From contig NZ_BAFN01000001.1 in the NCBI RefSeq assembly GCF_000949635.1, positions 372,001-436,000 of the forward strand: a stretch of 64,000 bases of DNA. The letters run 5' to 3'. Origin of the DNA: Candidatus Brocadia sinica JPN1. GTDB lineage: Bacteria > Planctomycetota > Brocadiia > Brocadiales > Brocadiaceae. A model generated the notes under the pieces. The model did no database searches and was not told the DNA's origin. It saw only the letters and a program-made list of their open reading frames with translations. Positions 37,339 to 47,466 of this stretch are shown here, piece by piece. A program made the position numbers and the translations under genes. The number at the start of each line of letters is the position of its first letter. Position 1 is the first letter of the stretch.

Positions 37339-39102
37339 TTATAGCAGCCGTATGCCCAATTCTTTCAGTTGCTGGAGATCTACTTCCGAGGGTGCATTTG
37401 TCATAAGGCACGTAGCCTTCTGTGTCTTAGGAAATGCGATAACCTCGCGAATGTCATCGAGCTGTAATAACAATGTAACCATGCGGTCAACCCCCAGGGC
37501 AATCCCGCCGTGAGGAGGAGCGCCATACTTCAATGCATCGAGTAAAAATCCAAATTTTGCATAAGCACTTTCATCCTCTATCCCAAGTAAACGGAAGACC
37601 CTCTTTTGTACTTCAGGGGCATGGATACGGATGCTGCCCCCTCCAAGTTCTACGCCATTGAGTACAAGGTCATACGCACGCGCCTTAACTTCCAGGGGTT
37701 TCTCTTCCAGGATTGGAAGGTCATCGGGATGAGGAGATGTAAACGGATGATGAAGCGCTTCATATCGTTGCAAGTCTTCGTTATAGTCAAATAAGGGGAA
37801 ATCCACAACCCATGAAAAATAGAATGTATTTGTGTCAATGAGTTTATTTTTTTGCGCAAGATGCAATCTGAGTTGTGCCAGGGACTGGGATACCACCTTG
37901 GGTTTATCAGCAACGAAAAGGAGCAAATCTCCCTTTTTCGCGTCCATGTACTGCCGTATCTTTTCCCGGGTTTCTTCCGGAAAGAATTTTGTTATGGAAG
38001 AGGACAGTCCCTTTTCTTCCACCTTGAACCACGCAAGCCCCTTTGCCCCGAATTGACCAACAAAGGCCGTTAAATCATCGATGTCTTTTCTTGAAAAATT
38101 CCCGCAGCCATTCGCATTGACACCACGAACCTGTCCACCTGATTTCACCGTATCTAAAAACACTTTGAAATCTGATTTTTGAACTATGTCAGATATATCT
38201 TTTATTTTCATCCCAAAGCGTAAATCGGGGGCATCGCAGCCGTAAGAAGCCATGGCTTCGTTATACGAAAGCCGTGGGAAGGGAGTGGCAACCTTTTTCC
38301 CGATCACCTTATCGAAAATTGCAGCAACGAGTCCCTCAATGATCTGGATAATATCATTTTCATCTACAAACGACATCTCCATATCCATTTGTGTAAATTC
38401 AGGCTGTCGCTGTGCACGGAGGTCTTCGTCACGGAAACAGCGTACTATTTGAAAGTAACGATCGTAACCTGCCACCATGAGAATCTGCTTAAAAAGTTGG
38501 GGAGATTGCGGCAGGGCGTAAAACTTTCCGAGATTTACCCTGCTGGGTACCAAATAATCCCTTGCCCCTTCCGGAGTACTCTTTGTCAGCACGGGCGTTT
38601 CGATATCAATAAAATTCAACCGGTCGAGGTATTCACGTATCACCTGACAGACCTTGTGACGGAAGATCAATCGCCTCTGCATAACGGGACGTCTCAGATC
38701 CAGGTATCGGTGCTTGAGACGTAATTCTAAAGATACCTTACTTTCGTCCTCGATCTCGAATGGGGGGGTTTCTGATTTATTTAATATCTCGAGAGTGTCG
38801 GCGTATACTTCGATTTCTCCGGTATCCAGATTGGGATTCAATGTACCCTCGGGTCTTGCAGAAACTGCGCCCTGTATAGCCACAACATATTCAGGTCTCA
38901 ATTGTCCGGCAGTAGTGTAGAATTCGTTTCCTTTGTCAGGATTGAAAACCACCTGGGTAATACCGTATCGGTCACGCAAATCAATAAAGATTAGCCCTCC
39001 GTGGTCCCGAATACTGCTTACCCAGCCCAACAGGGTAACGGTTGATTTCACATCTTTTATCCGTAATTGACCACAGGTATGTGTTCGTTTCAATTTAGAC
39101 AT
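37339..39102 (-). CDS. aspS: Aspartyl-tRNA synthetase, bacterial type
   Basis: The start is placed at ATG 39102 (MSKLKRTHTCGQL), which gives 587 residues as usual for bacterial AspRS, leaves a 32-base gap to hisS and has GGAG upstream; a longer frame begins at 39171 inside hisS. Visible: OB-fold anticodon domain (VTLLGWVSSIRDHGGLIFID), class II motif 2 (FRCFRDEDLRAQRQPEFTQM), the GAD insertion domain (about 285-420), and motif 3 (GIALGVDRMVTLLL). No gatABC genes are in view, so whether it is discriminating cannot be said. Confidence 0.95.
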   Translation of the reverse strand: MSKLKRTHTCGQLRIKDVKSTVTLLGWVSSIRDHGGLIFIDLRDRYGITQVVFNPDKGNEFYTTAGQLRPEYVVAIQGAVSARPEGTLNPNLDTGEIEVYADTLEILNKSETPPFEIEDESKVSLELRLKHRYLDLRRPVMQRRLIFRHKVCQVIREYLDRLNFIDIETPVLTKSTPEGARDYLVPSRVNLGKFYALPQSPQLFKQILMVAGYDRYFQIVRCFRDEDLRAQRQPEFTQMDMEMSFVDENDIIQIIEGLVAAIFDKVIGKKVATPFPRLSYNEAMASYGCDAPDLRFGMKIKDISDIVQKSDFKVFLDTVKSGGQVRGVNANGCGNFSRKDIDDLTAFVGQFGAKGLAWFKVEEKGLSSSITKFFPEETREKIRQYMDAKKGDLLLFVADKPKVVSQSLAQLRLHLAQKNKLIDTNTFYFSWVVDFPLFDYNEDLQRYEALHHPFTSPHPDDLPILEEKPLEVKARAYDLVLNGVELGGGSIRIHAPEVQKRVFRLLGIEDESAYAKFGFLLDALKYGAPPHGGIALGVDRMVTLLLQLDDIREVIAFPKTQKATCLMTNAPSEVDLQQLKELGIRLL

Positions 39103-39134
39103 GTATTGACTATCTCCAGGAAATTCAGAATTTG

Positions 39135-40457
39135 TTAACTCTTGAGAGGTGGCTGTTGATTTTGGAACCACTTGAGTACTTCGCTCTGTTTCAGAGAAAT
39201 TTCTTCGCTCGTTTCCATCACCTTGACCTTCACGTCGCCACGGGCAAGTTCATCGGGACCCAACACTACAACGTATTTTACCCCTAATTTATTTGCCGTG
39301 CGCATTTGTGCCTTGGGACTTCTTCCTTCGTAATCAAAATCAGCGGAAATATCGGCCTTTCTCAAAAGATTGAGCAGGTAAAAACATTTTTTTTTCGTTT
39401 CTTCTCCAATAGAAACGATATACACCAGGGGGGAAGGAACGGAAACCTCCTGATAAACGGATTTATTCTTTGCCATAACATTTTCAAGAGCCAGGATCGT
39501 TGCCTCCATCCCGATAGCAAATCCGACGGAGCCAATAGGAGGTCCCCCAATATCGGAAATCAAATTGTCATATCTCCCGCCAGCGCAAATGGCATCACGA
39601 GCGCCCAGCGACAGGTGGGTGATTTCATAAACAGTTTTTGTATAATAATCCAGCCCTCTTACCAGATGAGCATCTGCAATATAGGGAATGCCAATCTCCA
39701 AAAGCGATTCTCTTACTGCTTTTGCATGAGAATGGCATTCTCCGCACAAATAATCATTAATGGAAGGCATCGTATGGCTAATTGTTTTGCATTTTTCATT
39801 TTTACAATCCAGGATGCGGAATACATTCCGGTTTAACCGTGACTGACAGAGATCACATAATTCATTTTCATGTTCACAGAGTTTCTCTTTAAGGATATTT
39901 CTGAAAACAGGTCTGCATTTTTCACACCCTATAGAATTAATCTTGACCTTATATCCCTTCAGACCAATGCGGTCGAATATCCGGGTGGCCACACTGATGG
40001 TCTCCACATCAAGCAAAGGGTCGGTGGCGCCCACCGCTTCTATACCCATCTGGTGGAACTGGCGAAGCCGTCCAGCCTGCGGACGTTCCTTTCTGAATTG
40101 GGGACCGATATAGTAAAATTTTTGGAATTTTTTTGTCTTATATAATTCATACTCTAAGTATGCCCGCATAACGGGTGCTGTACTTTCAGGACGCAGGGTG
40201 ATGCTTGAGTCTTCGCTATCAGCAAAGGTATACATCTCCTTTTCAACAATGTCTGTAGCTTCCCCAATACTCCTGACAAATAAACGAGTATCCTCAAAAA
40301 TGGGAGTGCGGATTTCATAATATCCACAGAGTTCAAACTCCTGCCGCCCAATTTCCTCAAGCTTTCGCCATAAAGCCCATTTCGTTGGCAATATATCTTC
40401 AGTACCCCTGGGCGCCTTAAAGGTATACTCGGCCTTCTTCTCTGTATTCACGTTCAT
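39135..40457 (-). CDS. hisS: Histidyl-tRNA synthetase
   Basis: 440 residues. Class II signatures: FKAPRGTEDILPTKWALWRK at the N-terminus, motif 2 in FRKERPQAGRLRQFHQMG, the His-binding motif LVRGLDYYTKTVYEI, and motif 3 GGPPIGSVGFAIGMEATIL, then an alpha/beta anticodon domain (SADFDYEGRSPKAQMRTANK). A small Cys-rich insertion (CEKCRPVFRN, CDLCQSRLN, CKNEKC, CGEC; about 180-245) could bind zinc and is not in the shortest forms of the enzyme. It is followed by aspS, a common gene order. Confidence 0.95.
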   Translation of the reverse strand: MNVNTEKKAEYTFKAPRGTEDILPTKWALWRKLEEIGRQEFELCGYYEIRTPIFEDTRLFVRSIGEATDIVEKEMYTFADSEDSSITLRPESTAPVMRAYLEYELYKTKKFQKFYYIGPQFRKERPQAGRLRQFHQMGIEAVGATDPLLDVETISVATRIFDRIGLKGYKVKINSIGCEKCRPVFRNILKEKLCEHENELCDLCQSRLNRNVFRILDCKNEKCKTISHTMPSINDYLCGECHSHAKAVRESLLEIGIPYIADAHLVRGLDYYTKTVYEITHLSLGARDAICAGGRYDNLISDIGGPPIGSVGFAIGMEATILALENVMAKNKSVYQEVSVPSPLVYIVSIGEETKKKCFYLLNLLRKADISADFDYEGRSPKAQMRTANKLGVKYVVVLGPDELARGDVKVKVMETSEEISLKQSEVLKWFQNQQPPLKS

Positions 40458-40571
40458 TCCACCAGTCCTATTGATTTATAGCAAGCAAAAATAAAAAAAT
40501 AATTATACTAAGCTGGGCATAATATGCAAGGCTTTTTAGAGGATGTATTTATGCTGAAAAGGAGAATTTGC

Positions 40572-41600
40572 TTATATTTTTAATACAATCTTGCCAAAAT
40601 TTTCCCTGTTTAACATCTTCTGCTGGGCAGCGGCGGCCTCTTTTAAAGGGAAAGTGCTGTCAATAACAGGTCTCAGCTTTCCCAATTCCACCAGGTTCAA
40701 AACATCCAGAAGTTCCTTTTTGCTACCCATGTAGCAGCCAAGAATCGCGTGCTGCTTCATGAACAAAAATCGGATCTCCATAGTTACCTTAGGACCGCTC
40801 GTGGCGCCACATACCACCATCCGACCGCCTTTCGCCAGACTCTGCAGATTCTTCTCCCACGTGTCAGGCCCGATATGTTCGAAAACAAGATCAACTCCCT
40901 TGTTATTCGTTATAGACAATACCCTTTCCTTATAATCTTCTTTCGAATAATCTATAATTTCATCGGCGCCCAATTGTTTCGCCTTCTCCAGTTTTTCCTT
41001 TCCCCGGGCAGTAGTAATTACGCGGGCGCCTGCCAGACGGGCAATCTGAATAGCGGCGCTGCCGATACCGCTGCCAGCCGCATGGATCAACACATTCTCC
41101 CCGGGTTTGAGTTGTCCCCGCGTAATGAGCATGTGCCATGCCGTTAAAAATACCAAAGGAATGGCTGCCCATTCCTCAAAGGAAAGCTTATGAGAAATCG
41201 GGATGATATTATCTACATGGGCCCTGGCAAATTCTGCATAACCTCCCTGCACCTGAAACCCCATAATCTTAAAACTATTACACATGCTGTCGTTGTTCGT
41301 GATACAATACACACACTTCCTGCAACGAACACCGGGGGCGATGAGTACCTTATCGCCCGGCCTGAAGTTCTTGACCTCCATTCCCACCTCGGCTACTTCA
41401 CCGGCTATATCACTACCTAGTATATGCGGCATAGGAATCTCAATACCAGGCAATCCCTGTCTTACCCAGATGTCTAAATGATTGAGTGCACAAGCCTTTA
41501 CCCTCACCAGCACTTCATAGGGAGAAATTTTTGGGTTCTCCATATCTGTGTACGTTAACTTATCTACTCCGCCATTCTCATAAAAAACGACAGCCTTCAT
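40572..41600 (-). CDS. Zinc-type medium-chain alcohol dehydrogenase/quinone oxidoreductase family protein
   Basis: The start is set at ATG 41600, six bases after GAGGAG, rather than the TTG at 41615. 342 residues. GroES-like N-terminal half with the GHE-equivalent region changed to LGSDIAGEV, a structural-zinc cysteine cluster (CRKCVYCITNNDSMC, about 90-105), and a Rossmann half with HAAGSGIGSAAIQIARLAGA. The latter resembles crotonyl-CoA reductase/quinone-oxidoreductase branches. A catalytic-zinc His in the usual position is not evident, so it may reduce enones with NAD(P)H rather than oxidise alcohols. The substrate is unknown. Confidence 0.85.
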   Translation of the reverse strand: MKAVVFYENGGVDKLTYTDMENPKISPYEVLVRVKACALNHLDIWVRQGLPGIEIPMPHILGSDIAGEVAEVGMEVKNFRPGDKVLIAPGVRCRKCVYCITNNDSMCNSFKIMGFQVQGGYAEFARAHVDNIIPISHKLSFEEWAAIPLVFLTAWHMLITRGQLKPGENVLIHAAGSGIGSAAIQIARLAGARVITTARGKEKLEKAKQLGADEIIDYSKEDYKERVLSITNNKGVDLVFEHIGPDTWEKNLQSLAKGGRMVVCGATSGPKVTMEIRFLFMKQHAILGCYMGSKKELLDVLNLVELGKLRPVIDSTFPLKEAAAAQQKMLNRENFGKIVLKI

Positions 41601-41716
41601 ACTATTTCTCCTCAATGAATAGTGTTACTGCATAAAAATTTCTTTTCCCCATTTATTATAATGATACACTTGTGAAAGCAAAAGGATGCGGGGTAATTAA
41701 TGTGAGGTATGCTGCG

Positions 41717-42586
41717 CTATGGCATGAGACCATACTTTTTCAGCGTATTTACTAATTGATTCTCATGTTCCTTCGTCATATCACAAAGCGGCAAACGCAT
41801 CTCCCCGTTTATTCTTCCCAGGAGTTTCATAGCGGTTTTCACGGGAATTGGATTGGTTTCGATAAACATACCTTTGCACAGTGGGAAAAGTTTGTGATGA
41901 CATTTCCTGGCTGCTTCGAAATTGCCTTCCAGACAATAACGGGTTAATGCGGCAGTATCCGCTGGCACAATGTTGGCCACTACAGAGATCACCCCTTTCC
42001 CCCCCACCGACATAATCGGCAGGGTGAGAGAATCGTCTCCCGAAAGAACGGTAATGTTGCACAGTTGCAGTATCTGGGTCGTTTGATCAATGCTGCCACT
42101 GGCCTCTTTTATTCCAACGATATTTTTGATCTCCGAAAGCCTCGCTACCGTTTCCGGTAATATAGATATACCAGTCCTGGAAGGGACATTGTATATCACA
42201 ATAGGGATATCAACTTCTTCCGCAATTAATTTGTAATGCCGGTAGAGCCCCTCTGGGGTGGGTTTATTGTAGTAAGGTGTGATAAGCAGGGCTCCGTCTG
42301 CCCCAACATCCTTTGCGTGCCTGGTCAAGCGCAGGGCTTCCCCAGTGTTATTTGAACCTGCTCCCGCCAGAACCCGTATCCTCCCTCCAACCATACTAAC
42401 AACCTCACCGATCATCCGTTCGTGCTCATCAAACGAAAGCGTGGCTGATTCACCGGTTGTACCGCACGGAACAATCCCATTTGTCCCCTTCTCAATATGG
42501 AATTCGACGAGTTCTTTCAGCTTTTTATAATCGATTTGTCCGTTTTTAAAGGGTGTTACTAATGCTACAAATGAGCCCTCAAACAT
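41717..42586 (-). CDS. dapA: 4-hydroxy-tetrahydrodipicolinate synthase
   Basis: First committed step of lysine/diaminopimelate synthesis: pyruvate plus aspartate semialdehyde. 289 residues, the family length. The aldolase-class features are complete: VALVTPFKNGQIDYKKLKEL, GTTGESATLS, the Tyr in VIYNVPSRTG, and the Schiff-base Lys in NIVGIKEASGS. With murQ it supports a diaminopimelate-containing peptidoglycan. Single gene; about 145 bases separate it from the cytochrome peroxidase upstream. Confidence 0.96.
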   Translation of the reverse strand: MFEGSFVALVTPFKNGQIDYKKLKELVEFHIEKGTNGIVPCGTTGESATLSFDEHERMIGEVVSMVGGRIRVLAGAGSNNTGEALRLTRHAKDVGADGALLITPYYNKPTPEGLYRHYKLIAEEVDIPIVIYNVPSRTGISILPETVARLSEIKNIVGIKEASGSIDQTTQILQLCNITVLSGDDSLTLPIMSVGGKGVISVVANIVPADTAALTRYCLEGNFEAARKCHHKLFPLCKGMFIETNPIPVKTAMKLLGRINGEMRLPLCDMTKEHENQLVNTLKKYGLMP

Positions 42587-42732
42587 GGTATTCTCCTTTT
42601 GTCCTTTATTGTATTATCTTGCAAAACTTCCTTTTTCATAAGTTATTGTTCATGAAAAACCACTGTATAAATATCTTTTCTGTCTGTGTTTATCAGCGTT
42701 CATCTGTGCCCTATTGCAGAATTCCTGTAAAA

Positions 42733-43812
42733 TTAATTCCGGTTTGGTTTCGGAGTGTTTTCATTTGAGGGTGGTAGAATCGGGAAAATAATCGAAGGTT
42801 GATCTCCGGTTAAGGTCTTTAGAAACGCAACAATCCTGTTCGTTTCATCATCGGCAAGTGTAACTCCCAGCTGATATTCTGCCATGGTATTTACTGCCTC
42901 ACTCAAACTCCATGTGTTTGCGTCGTGAAAATAGGGCGCCGTCAGCTCAATATTCCTCAGCAGCGGCACTTTGAATACGTATTTATCCTTCTCATCCTTT
43001 GTTACGTTGTATCTGCCAAGCGTCTGTGTATCTTTGTCATACGGTTTTGCAATCCCGAATTTCTGGAAAGAGTTTCCTCCTACGCCAAAGCCGTTATGAC
43101 AGACTATACAACCTTTATCCTTGAAAAGAGCATATCCGTCCTTTTCTGCATCAGTAATTTTGTCATCATAGTCTTTTAACCACCAGTCAAATCTTGAGTT
43201 GGGCGTAGTTAGCGTCTCTTCAAACGCAGCAATAGCATCAGCAATATTGTCTATGGTAATTTTCTCATCTCTATACACTTCCTTAAACCATTGTACATAT
43301 GCCGGTATCGATTGCAATACATTCACGGCAAGCTCATGGTTCGAAGCCATTTCCATCGGATTGGCTACAGGCCCTTTTGCCTGTTCTCTCAGGTCATTTG
43401 CGCGGCCATCCCAGAATTGTGCCAGATTGAATCTTGCATTCAGGACAGTGGGTGAGTTTATCGGACCAAAGAGCCATTTATGTCCGATAGAGGTTGGCAA
43501 ATTATCTGCGCCGCCTGTTGAGAGGTTGTGGCAGGAATTACAGCTGATCCAGCCGGACCTGGACAATCTGGGTTCAAAAAACAATTTCTTTCCCAATTCT
43601 ATCTTCGCGCTGTCCCAATCATAACTCATGGGAATTGGCTGTATAGGTTCTTTTGAACGTTCTGATACAGCTCCACCCTGCATCCTTCCGCCTCTGCCAT
43701 AACCTATCTGCCGCTGTGATTCGTTTGCCGTAGTAGTTGTCTGCAACACAACATTAACAACGGCAAAAGCCAGCAAATAGCTCACCATCGCAATAAATTT
43801 CGTTGGCTTCAT
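42733..43812 (-). CDS. Di-heme cytochrome c peroxidase family protein (CCP/MauG)
   Basis: 359 residues with a signal peptide (about 1-30) and two haem c sites: CNSCH at 91-95 and CIVCH at 235-239. The segment between them (FGPINSPTVLNARFNLAQFW) and the axial-ligand region MAEYQLGVTLADDE match bacterial di-heme peroxidases. A short Gly/Arg-rich stretch (GYGRGGRMQGG) follows the signal peptide. It should reduce H2O2 or oxidise a partner in an extracytoplasmic compartment. It implies a cytochrome c maturation system; the TlpA-like protein at 34.4 kb may be relevant. Confidence 0.92.
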   Translation of the reverse strand: MKPTKFIAMVSYLLAFAVVNVVLQTTTTANESQRQIGYGRGGRMQGGAVSERSKEPIQPIPMSYDWDSAKIELGKKLFFEPRLSRSGWISCNSCHNLSTGGADNLPTSIGHKWLFGPINSPTVLNARFNLAQFWDGRANDLREQAKGPVANPMEMASNHELAVNVLQSIPAYVQWFKEVYRDEKITIDNIADAIAAFEETLTTPNSRFDWWLKDYDDKITDAEKDGYALFKDKGCIVCHNGFGVGGNSFQKFGIAKPYDKDTQTLGRYNVTKDEKDKYVFKVPLLRNIELTAPYFHDANTWSLSEAVNTMAEYQLGVTLADDETNRIVAFLKTLTGDQPSIIFPILPPSNENTPKPNRN

Positions 43813-44078
43813 TTATCCTCCTTATATTGTCAGCTAATACTATTGAAACGCGTGCTTTTTATTTATCGTTTTTTAACAATCCTTCCTACACTGCATAGCT
43901 TACTTCGTTATATTGCAATAATATATATCGTCTGCAAAAATGTCAAAAGCATTTATTTTACAAACACACCATAATTTTATTGATTTTATTTGATTTGAAA
44001 TGATTTAATGTTTGCTCTCGGAAGAAATCCATTCATTGGGTGAAATGTTAAACTATGCTTTATGAGGAGCTTTGAAAA

Positions 44079-46151
44079 ATGAAGAGAAAATCATCCGGAA
44101 AAATAATTTTTTCCTCAATTTGTGGCATTATAATTTTGGTTGCAATACTCATTTATCTGGGAAGAGTAAAACCAATTCTTGAAATCGTTCCAACGGAATT
44201 GGATTTTGGAGACAAAGAAACCAAAATGCCCTTTACACTGAAAAATAAAGGGGAAAAAAAATGGGCATATCTGTCTTTTGTAAAAACATTACAGTATGAA
44301 ATTGATATCCCGAAAGATAATGACTGGATTTCGGTCTCTCCAAAATCCGGATTATGTGGAAAACAGGAAGAAAAAAACATCCCTATTGTTATTAACAGGG
44401 ATAAACTTGCCGTAGGAATAAATCGTGCAGAAATTAATGTAAAATCGAATGGCGGAAATAAAACTATTGGGATTGTTGCAGAGGGTGTAAAAGAAGAAAA
44501 AATCATAAAAATAATAAGCCCTTACGCCGGAGCATCATTAGCAATCGATGAGGACATCACTATTCGCTGGTCGGCGACACCAAATATAAGTAATCATGCT
44601 GATATCCTTCTGTTACGAAATGATTCCATCGTAGAAAATATTGCAAGTTCTTACAATTACAGAAATGACGCCACCAGCAATGGAGAATTTAAATGGACAC
44701 CAAAAAGTCCTCTTCGTCCCGGAGAAGAACCGTACACGATACGGATTATTGATTCTTTAAACAAGGATGTATTTGCCGAAGTGGCTTCTCTGAAAATTAC
44801 TTCTCCTCTTACGAAGCTTCACCTGAAAAACATTACTACCGCCCACCAAAAACCCAGTACCCTTCAGTTTGTCTTTTCCCTTCGGGATCAAAATAATCGT
44901 GCTGTCCTGATCGACCCGTCAAAATTTAATTGGAAAAACCTGAAAATATGGGAGAATAATGAAGAAATTGATTACATGGAAAGTCGTCCTTTTCTCTATA
45001 CCCAAGACGATTTTCAACTGCAAGTCATGCTGGTGCTGGATTTTTCTGCTTCAATTAAAGCGCAGCGAAATGGCATTGATACCATGCTTGCCGGGGTAAA
45101 ATCCTTGATAGACCGTCTGAAGGAAACCCATCAGATAGGCATAGCCGAATTTCACAGGTCGGATGAAGCGCCTCTCATTATACAACCATTTACCACCAAC
45201 AAACAAACTGCAAAAGACGCAATTGATACTTTCGCTAAAAAAAGCATCTATAGCGATTTTTCGATTTGCTGGGATGCTGTTTACAACGGATTAAAAGAGT
45301 TTCCCTCAGCGCCTGATCCAAAAACTTTCCGGGCTTTAGTCTTTCTGTCCGACGGGTTTGACAATTCTAGTGTTCGGCAACCCGACGACCTGATATCTCT
45401 TGCTAACAAACGGGACGTCCACATTTATGTTATTGGTCTGGGTGATGTTCGGCATCAGGGAATTCTAGAAAATATCTCTGTCAAGACAGGGGGTACATAC
45501 GTTCATGCTGAAGACATGAACGTTTTTCTTGAACGATTTAAACAGATTATTGAAGATCTGGGGGGACAGTATAAAATAAGTTATATAACGCCGAAAAAAC
45601 CAGAAGACGGAATTTTTACCGTAAAAAGCGAACTTACCTATAAAGGAATTACCGGTGTTCCACCCTTAGAAGACAAGGTTGATGCCTCTCTCGTATTTGG
45701 AAAAACAAACCAGGGAGTCATTGTTTTCGAAACCTCCCCATTTATCAAAGGCGAACGCGCTGAAATTTTTATGTGGTGCGACCATGTGCCAAGATACATT
45801 AATACCTTCCGTTTTCATTTGAAGACAGAAAAGCCTTACAAAATTTCGTTAGTGCCTGCAAGTAATGGGGGAATATGTGATGGCTGGAATGTCACCAATA
45901 AGGGAAATAGCTGGTATCAGATGAGTTCACCCGACCCAAAAGATTTATCACATGATTTGGAATTTGGCCGTTCCGGGATTATCTGCAAAATTACCATTGA
46001 CAACATTAAAGAAGAACACCTGGAAATACCTTTTCTCCTTGATAACTCTGTCTATAAACTCGGCCAGACATTCTATGGCAGAGATGCTTCAGAAATCGAC
46101 ACAAATAAAAATTGGAACAAGATACTAATCATTTCTAAAAAGCAAGGATAG
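44079..46151 (+). CDS. Membrane-anchored von Willebrand factor A domain protein
   Basis: 690 residues. N-terminal membrane segment (about 9-29), then a beta-sandwich resembling BACON/ASPM-SPD2 type modules (about 33-137, ELDFGDKETKMPFTLKNKGE) and a second beta-rich module (about 143-242). The VWA domain (about 313-510) has an intact metal-ion adhesion site DFSAS (321-325) and FLSDGFDNSS. A C-terminal beta domain follows. Probably an extracytoplasmic adhesion or assembly protein. GAGGAG lies nine bases before the ATG. It is divergent from the cytochrome peroxidase gene. Confidence 0.85.
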   Translation: MKRKSSGKIIFSSICGIIILVAILIYLGRVKPILEIVPTELDFGDKETKMPFTLKNKGEKKWAYLSFVKTLQYEIDIPKDNDWISVSPKSGLCGKQEEKNIPIVINRDKLAVGINRAEINVKSNGGNKTIGIVAEGVKEEKIIKIISPYAGASLAIDEDITIRWSATPNISNHADILLLRNDSIVENIASSYNYRNDATSNGEFKWTPKSPLRPGEEPYTIRIIDSLNKDVFAEVASLKITSPLTKLHLKNITTAHQKPSTLQFVFSLRDQNNRAVLIDPSKFNWKNLKIWENNEEIDYMESRPFLYTQDDFQLQVMLVLDFSASIKAQRNGIDTMLAGVKSLIDRLKETHQIGIAEFHRSDEAPLIIQPFTTNKQTAKDAIDTFAKKSIYSDFSICWDAVYNGLKEFPSAPDPKTFRALVFLSDGFDNSSVRQPDDLISLANKRDVHIYVIGLGDVRHQGILENISVKTGGTYVHAEDMNVFLERFKQIIEDLGGQYKISYITPKKPEDGIFTVKSELTYKGITGVPPLEDKVDASLVFGKTNQGVIVFETSPFIKGERAEIFMWCDHVPRYINTFRFHLKTEKPYKISLVPASNGGICDGWNVTNKGNSWYQMSSPDPKDLSHDLEFGRSGIICKITIDNIKEEHLEIPFLLDNSVYKLGQTFYGRDASEIDTNKNWNKILIISKKQG

Positions 46152-46490
46152 TGATACAAAGCATTCATACACTGCAAGTATACCTCTGGTACTAGTCTTA
46201 TTTAAATCTTGACACAAAGTTATAGGCACCTATAATGCTAGTTTATCTTTTTTTGTATATGCCGATTGAATACTGAATGTTTGACCGTTCCTTTCACCAA
46301 TGTTTCCGTGAAGGCGCCGAGCGATTGATGCTTTACTTACACCTTGCCCATCCTACAGACTGTAAATGCCAGGATCAAAGATCACGCTTTTCAGCTATTT
46401 TCATGGAGAAACATGAAAGACAAAAGTTATTTTAAATGTAATAATGCATGTATTGACAATTTCAGTTTAATTTGAAAGGAGATGTGCATC
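46152..46490. other. Intergenic region upstream of the CBS gene, no gene seen
   Basis: A TTGACA box at 46453-46458 lies too close to the CBS start for a full promoter with leader. No terminator after the VWA gene and no ORF with family features were found. Confidence 0.45.
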
Positions 46491-46985
46491 ATGGGAAGGA
46501 CGAATATTGTAGCCAGTGATATTATGAACAAAAACGTTACAGCAGCAAAAAAGCAAGCATTAGGCAAGTCTCTGGCAGAAAAGTTATTGACCGGTAAGTA
46601 TAGTGGAATGCCAGTTGTAGACGAAAACAATAGGATTGTTGGAGTTATAAGCGAGTTTGACCTTATAAAAGCCATGGATCATGGAAAATCTTTAGAAAAA
46701 ATAACAGCTGAAGAGATCATGTCCACAAAGCCCATATGTGTAACTGAAAATACAACTGTTGAAGATGTCATACACATCATGACAAAACATAACATCGTTA
46801 GGGTTCCTGTTGTCAGAGATGAAATTCCTGTAGGAATAATATCCAGATGCGATATCCTTAAGTGTGTGTATGGTGTACTCAAACCAGAATTTGTAAGAAT
46901 CAATAGTGAACACGACAAAATCGAAGTCTTCACAGAGTTTAAGAGTGCAGAGTTTAAAAGTAGTGAAGAAGTAACCAATTTGTAA
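46491..46985 (+). CDS. Tandem CBS-domain protein
   Basis: The start is set at ATG 46491, nine bases after AAGGAG; the earlier in-frame ATG at 46482 abuts that site. 164 residues forming one Bateman module: CBS1 about 5-65 (MPVVDENNRIVGVISEFDLI) and CBS2 about 75-135 (IMSTKPICVTENTTVEDVI, VPVGIISRCDILKCV). Such stand-alone proteins sense adenine nucleotides and control a partner. No partner gene is adjacent. Confidence 0.88.
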   Translation: MGRTNIVASDIMNKNVTAAKKQALGKSLAEKLLTGKYSGMPVVDENNRIVGVISEFDLIKAMDHGKSLEKITAEEIMSTKPICVTENTTVEDVIHIMTKHNIVRVPVVRDEIPVGIISRCDILKCVYGVLKPEFVRINSEHDKIEVFTEFKSAEFKSSEEVTNL

Positions 46986-46989
46986 GAAA

Positions 46990-47126
46990 TGTTCCTGCGA
47001 GGCATAGGCCTGTTCTGTAGCAGGAACCTTTACATCACGGATAATGTGTGCCCAGCAGAAATGCAGGAGTCCACAGGTGCAGTCTTTGTGATATCTGAGG
47101 TAATTGACACAGCCTGGCACCAGCAA
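46990..47126 (-). pseudogene. Possible transposase scrap (IS66-like)
   Basis: The minus strand reads VNYLRYHKDCTCGLLHFCWA followed by HIIRDVKVP. The phrase CWAHIIRDVK resembles the 'fCxAHLIRE' region of IS66-type transposases. The flanks do not extend the match and no catalytic residues are present. Weak call. Confidence 0.3.
46991..47027 (+). terminator. Hairpin after the CBS gene
   Basis: GTTCCTGC (46991-46998) pairs with GCAGGAAC (47020-47027) six bases after the stop codon. The loop is long (21 bases) and no good T-run follows, so termination would be weak or Rho-assisted. Confidence 0.35.
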
Positions 47127-47204
47127 TTTTCTGAGACAGAAACTTGGTCAGGGGCAAAGGAATTCATCATATAAGCATGTCCTCAGGTAAACAGGGAATA
47201 AGAC

Positions 47205-47240
47205 CAAGGCGTGTGTTAAATTTATTCAGCACACGCCTTG
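47205..47240. repeat. Perfect 11-bp inverted repeat
   Basis: CAAGGCGTGTG (47205-47215), a 14-base loop, CACACGCCTTG (47230-47240). A strong hairpin in the gap between the CBS and DUF748 genes, without a T-run. It could be a bidirectional terminator or a protein-binding site. Confidence 0.55.
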
Positions 47241-47466
47241 ATCCGTATGGGTGACTGATGCGGATTTATAACCTGTAACTAAAGTGTTGAAAATTCAAGT
47301 GCAGTCAATAGAATGAAAGCTTATGAAACAATCGTATTATTTCGGTTGATACTGCATAATATTTACGATTTTTTGTTACGGAAAATCTTTTTCGCTTAAC
47401 AAAAGCCCACCTGATGGGCAACCCCATCCGGCCTTCCTGGTTGCAAAATATCAAGGGGGAAAAGAC

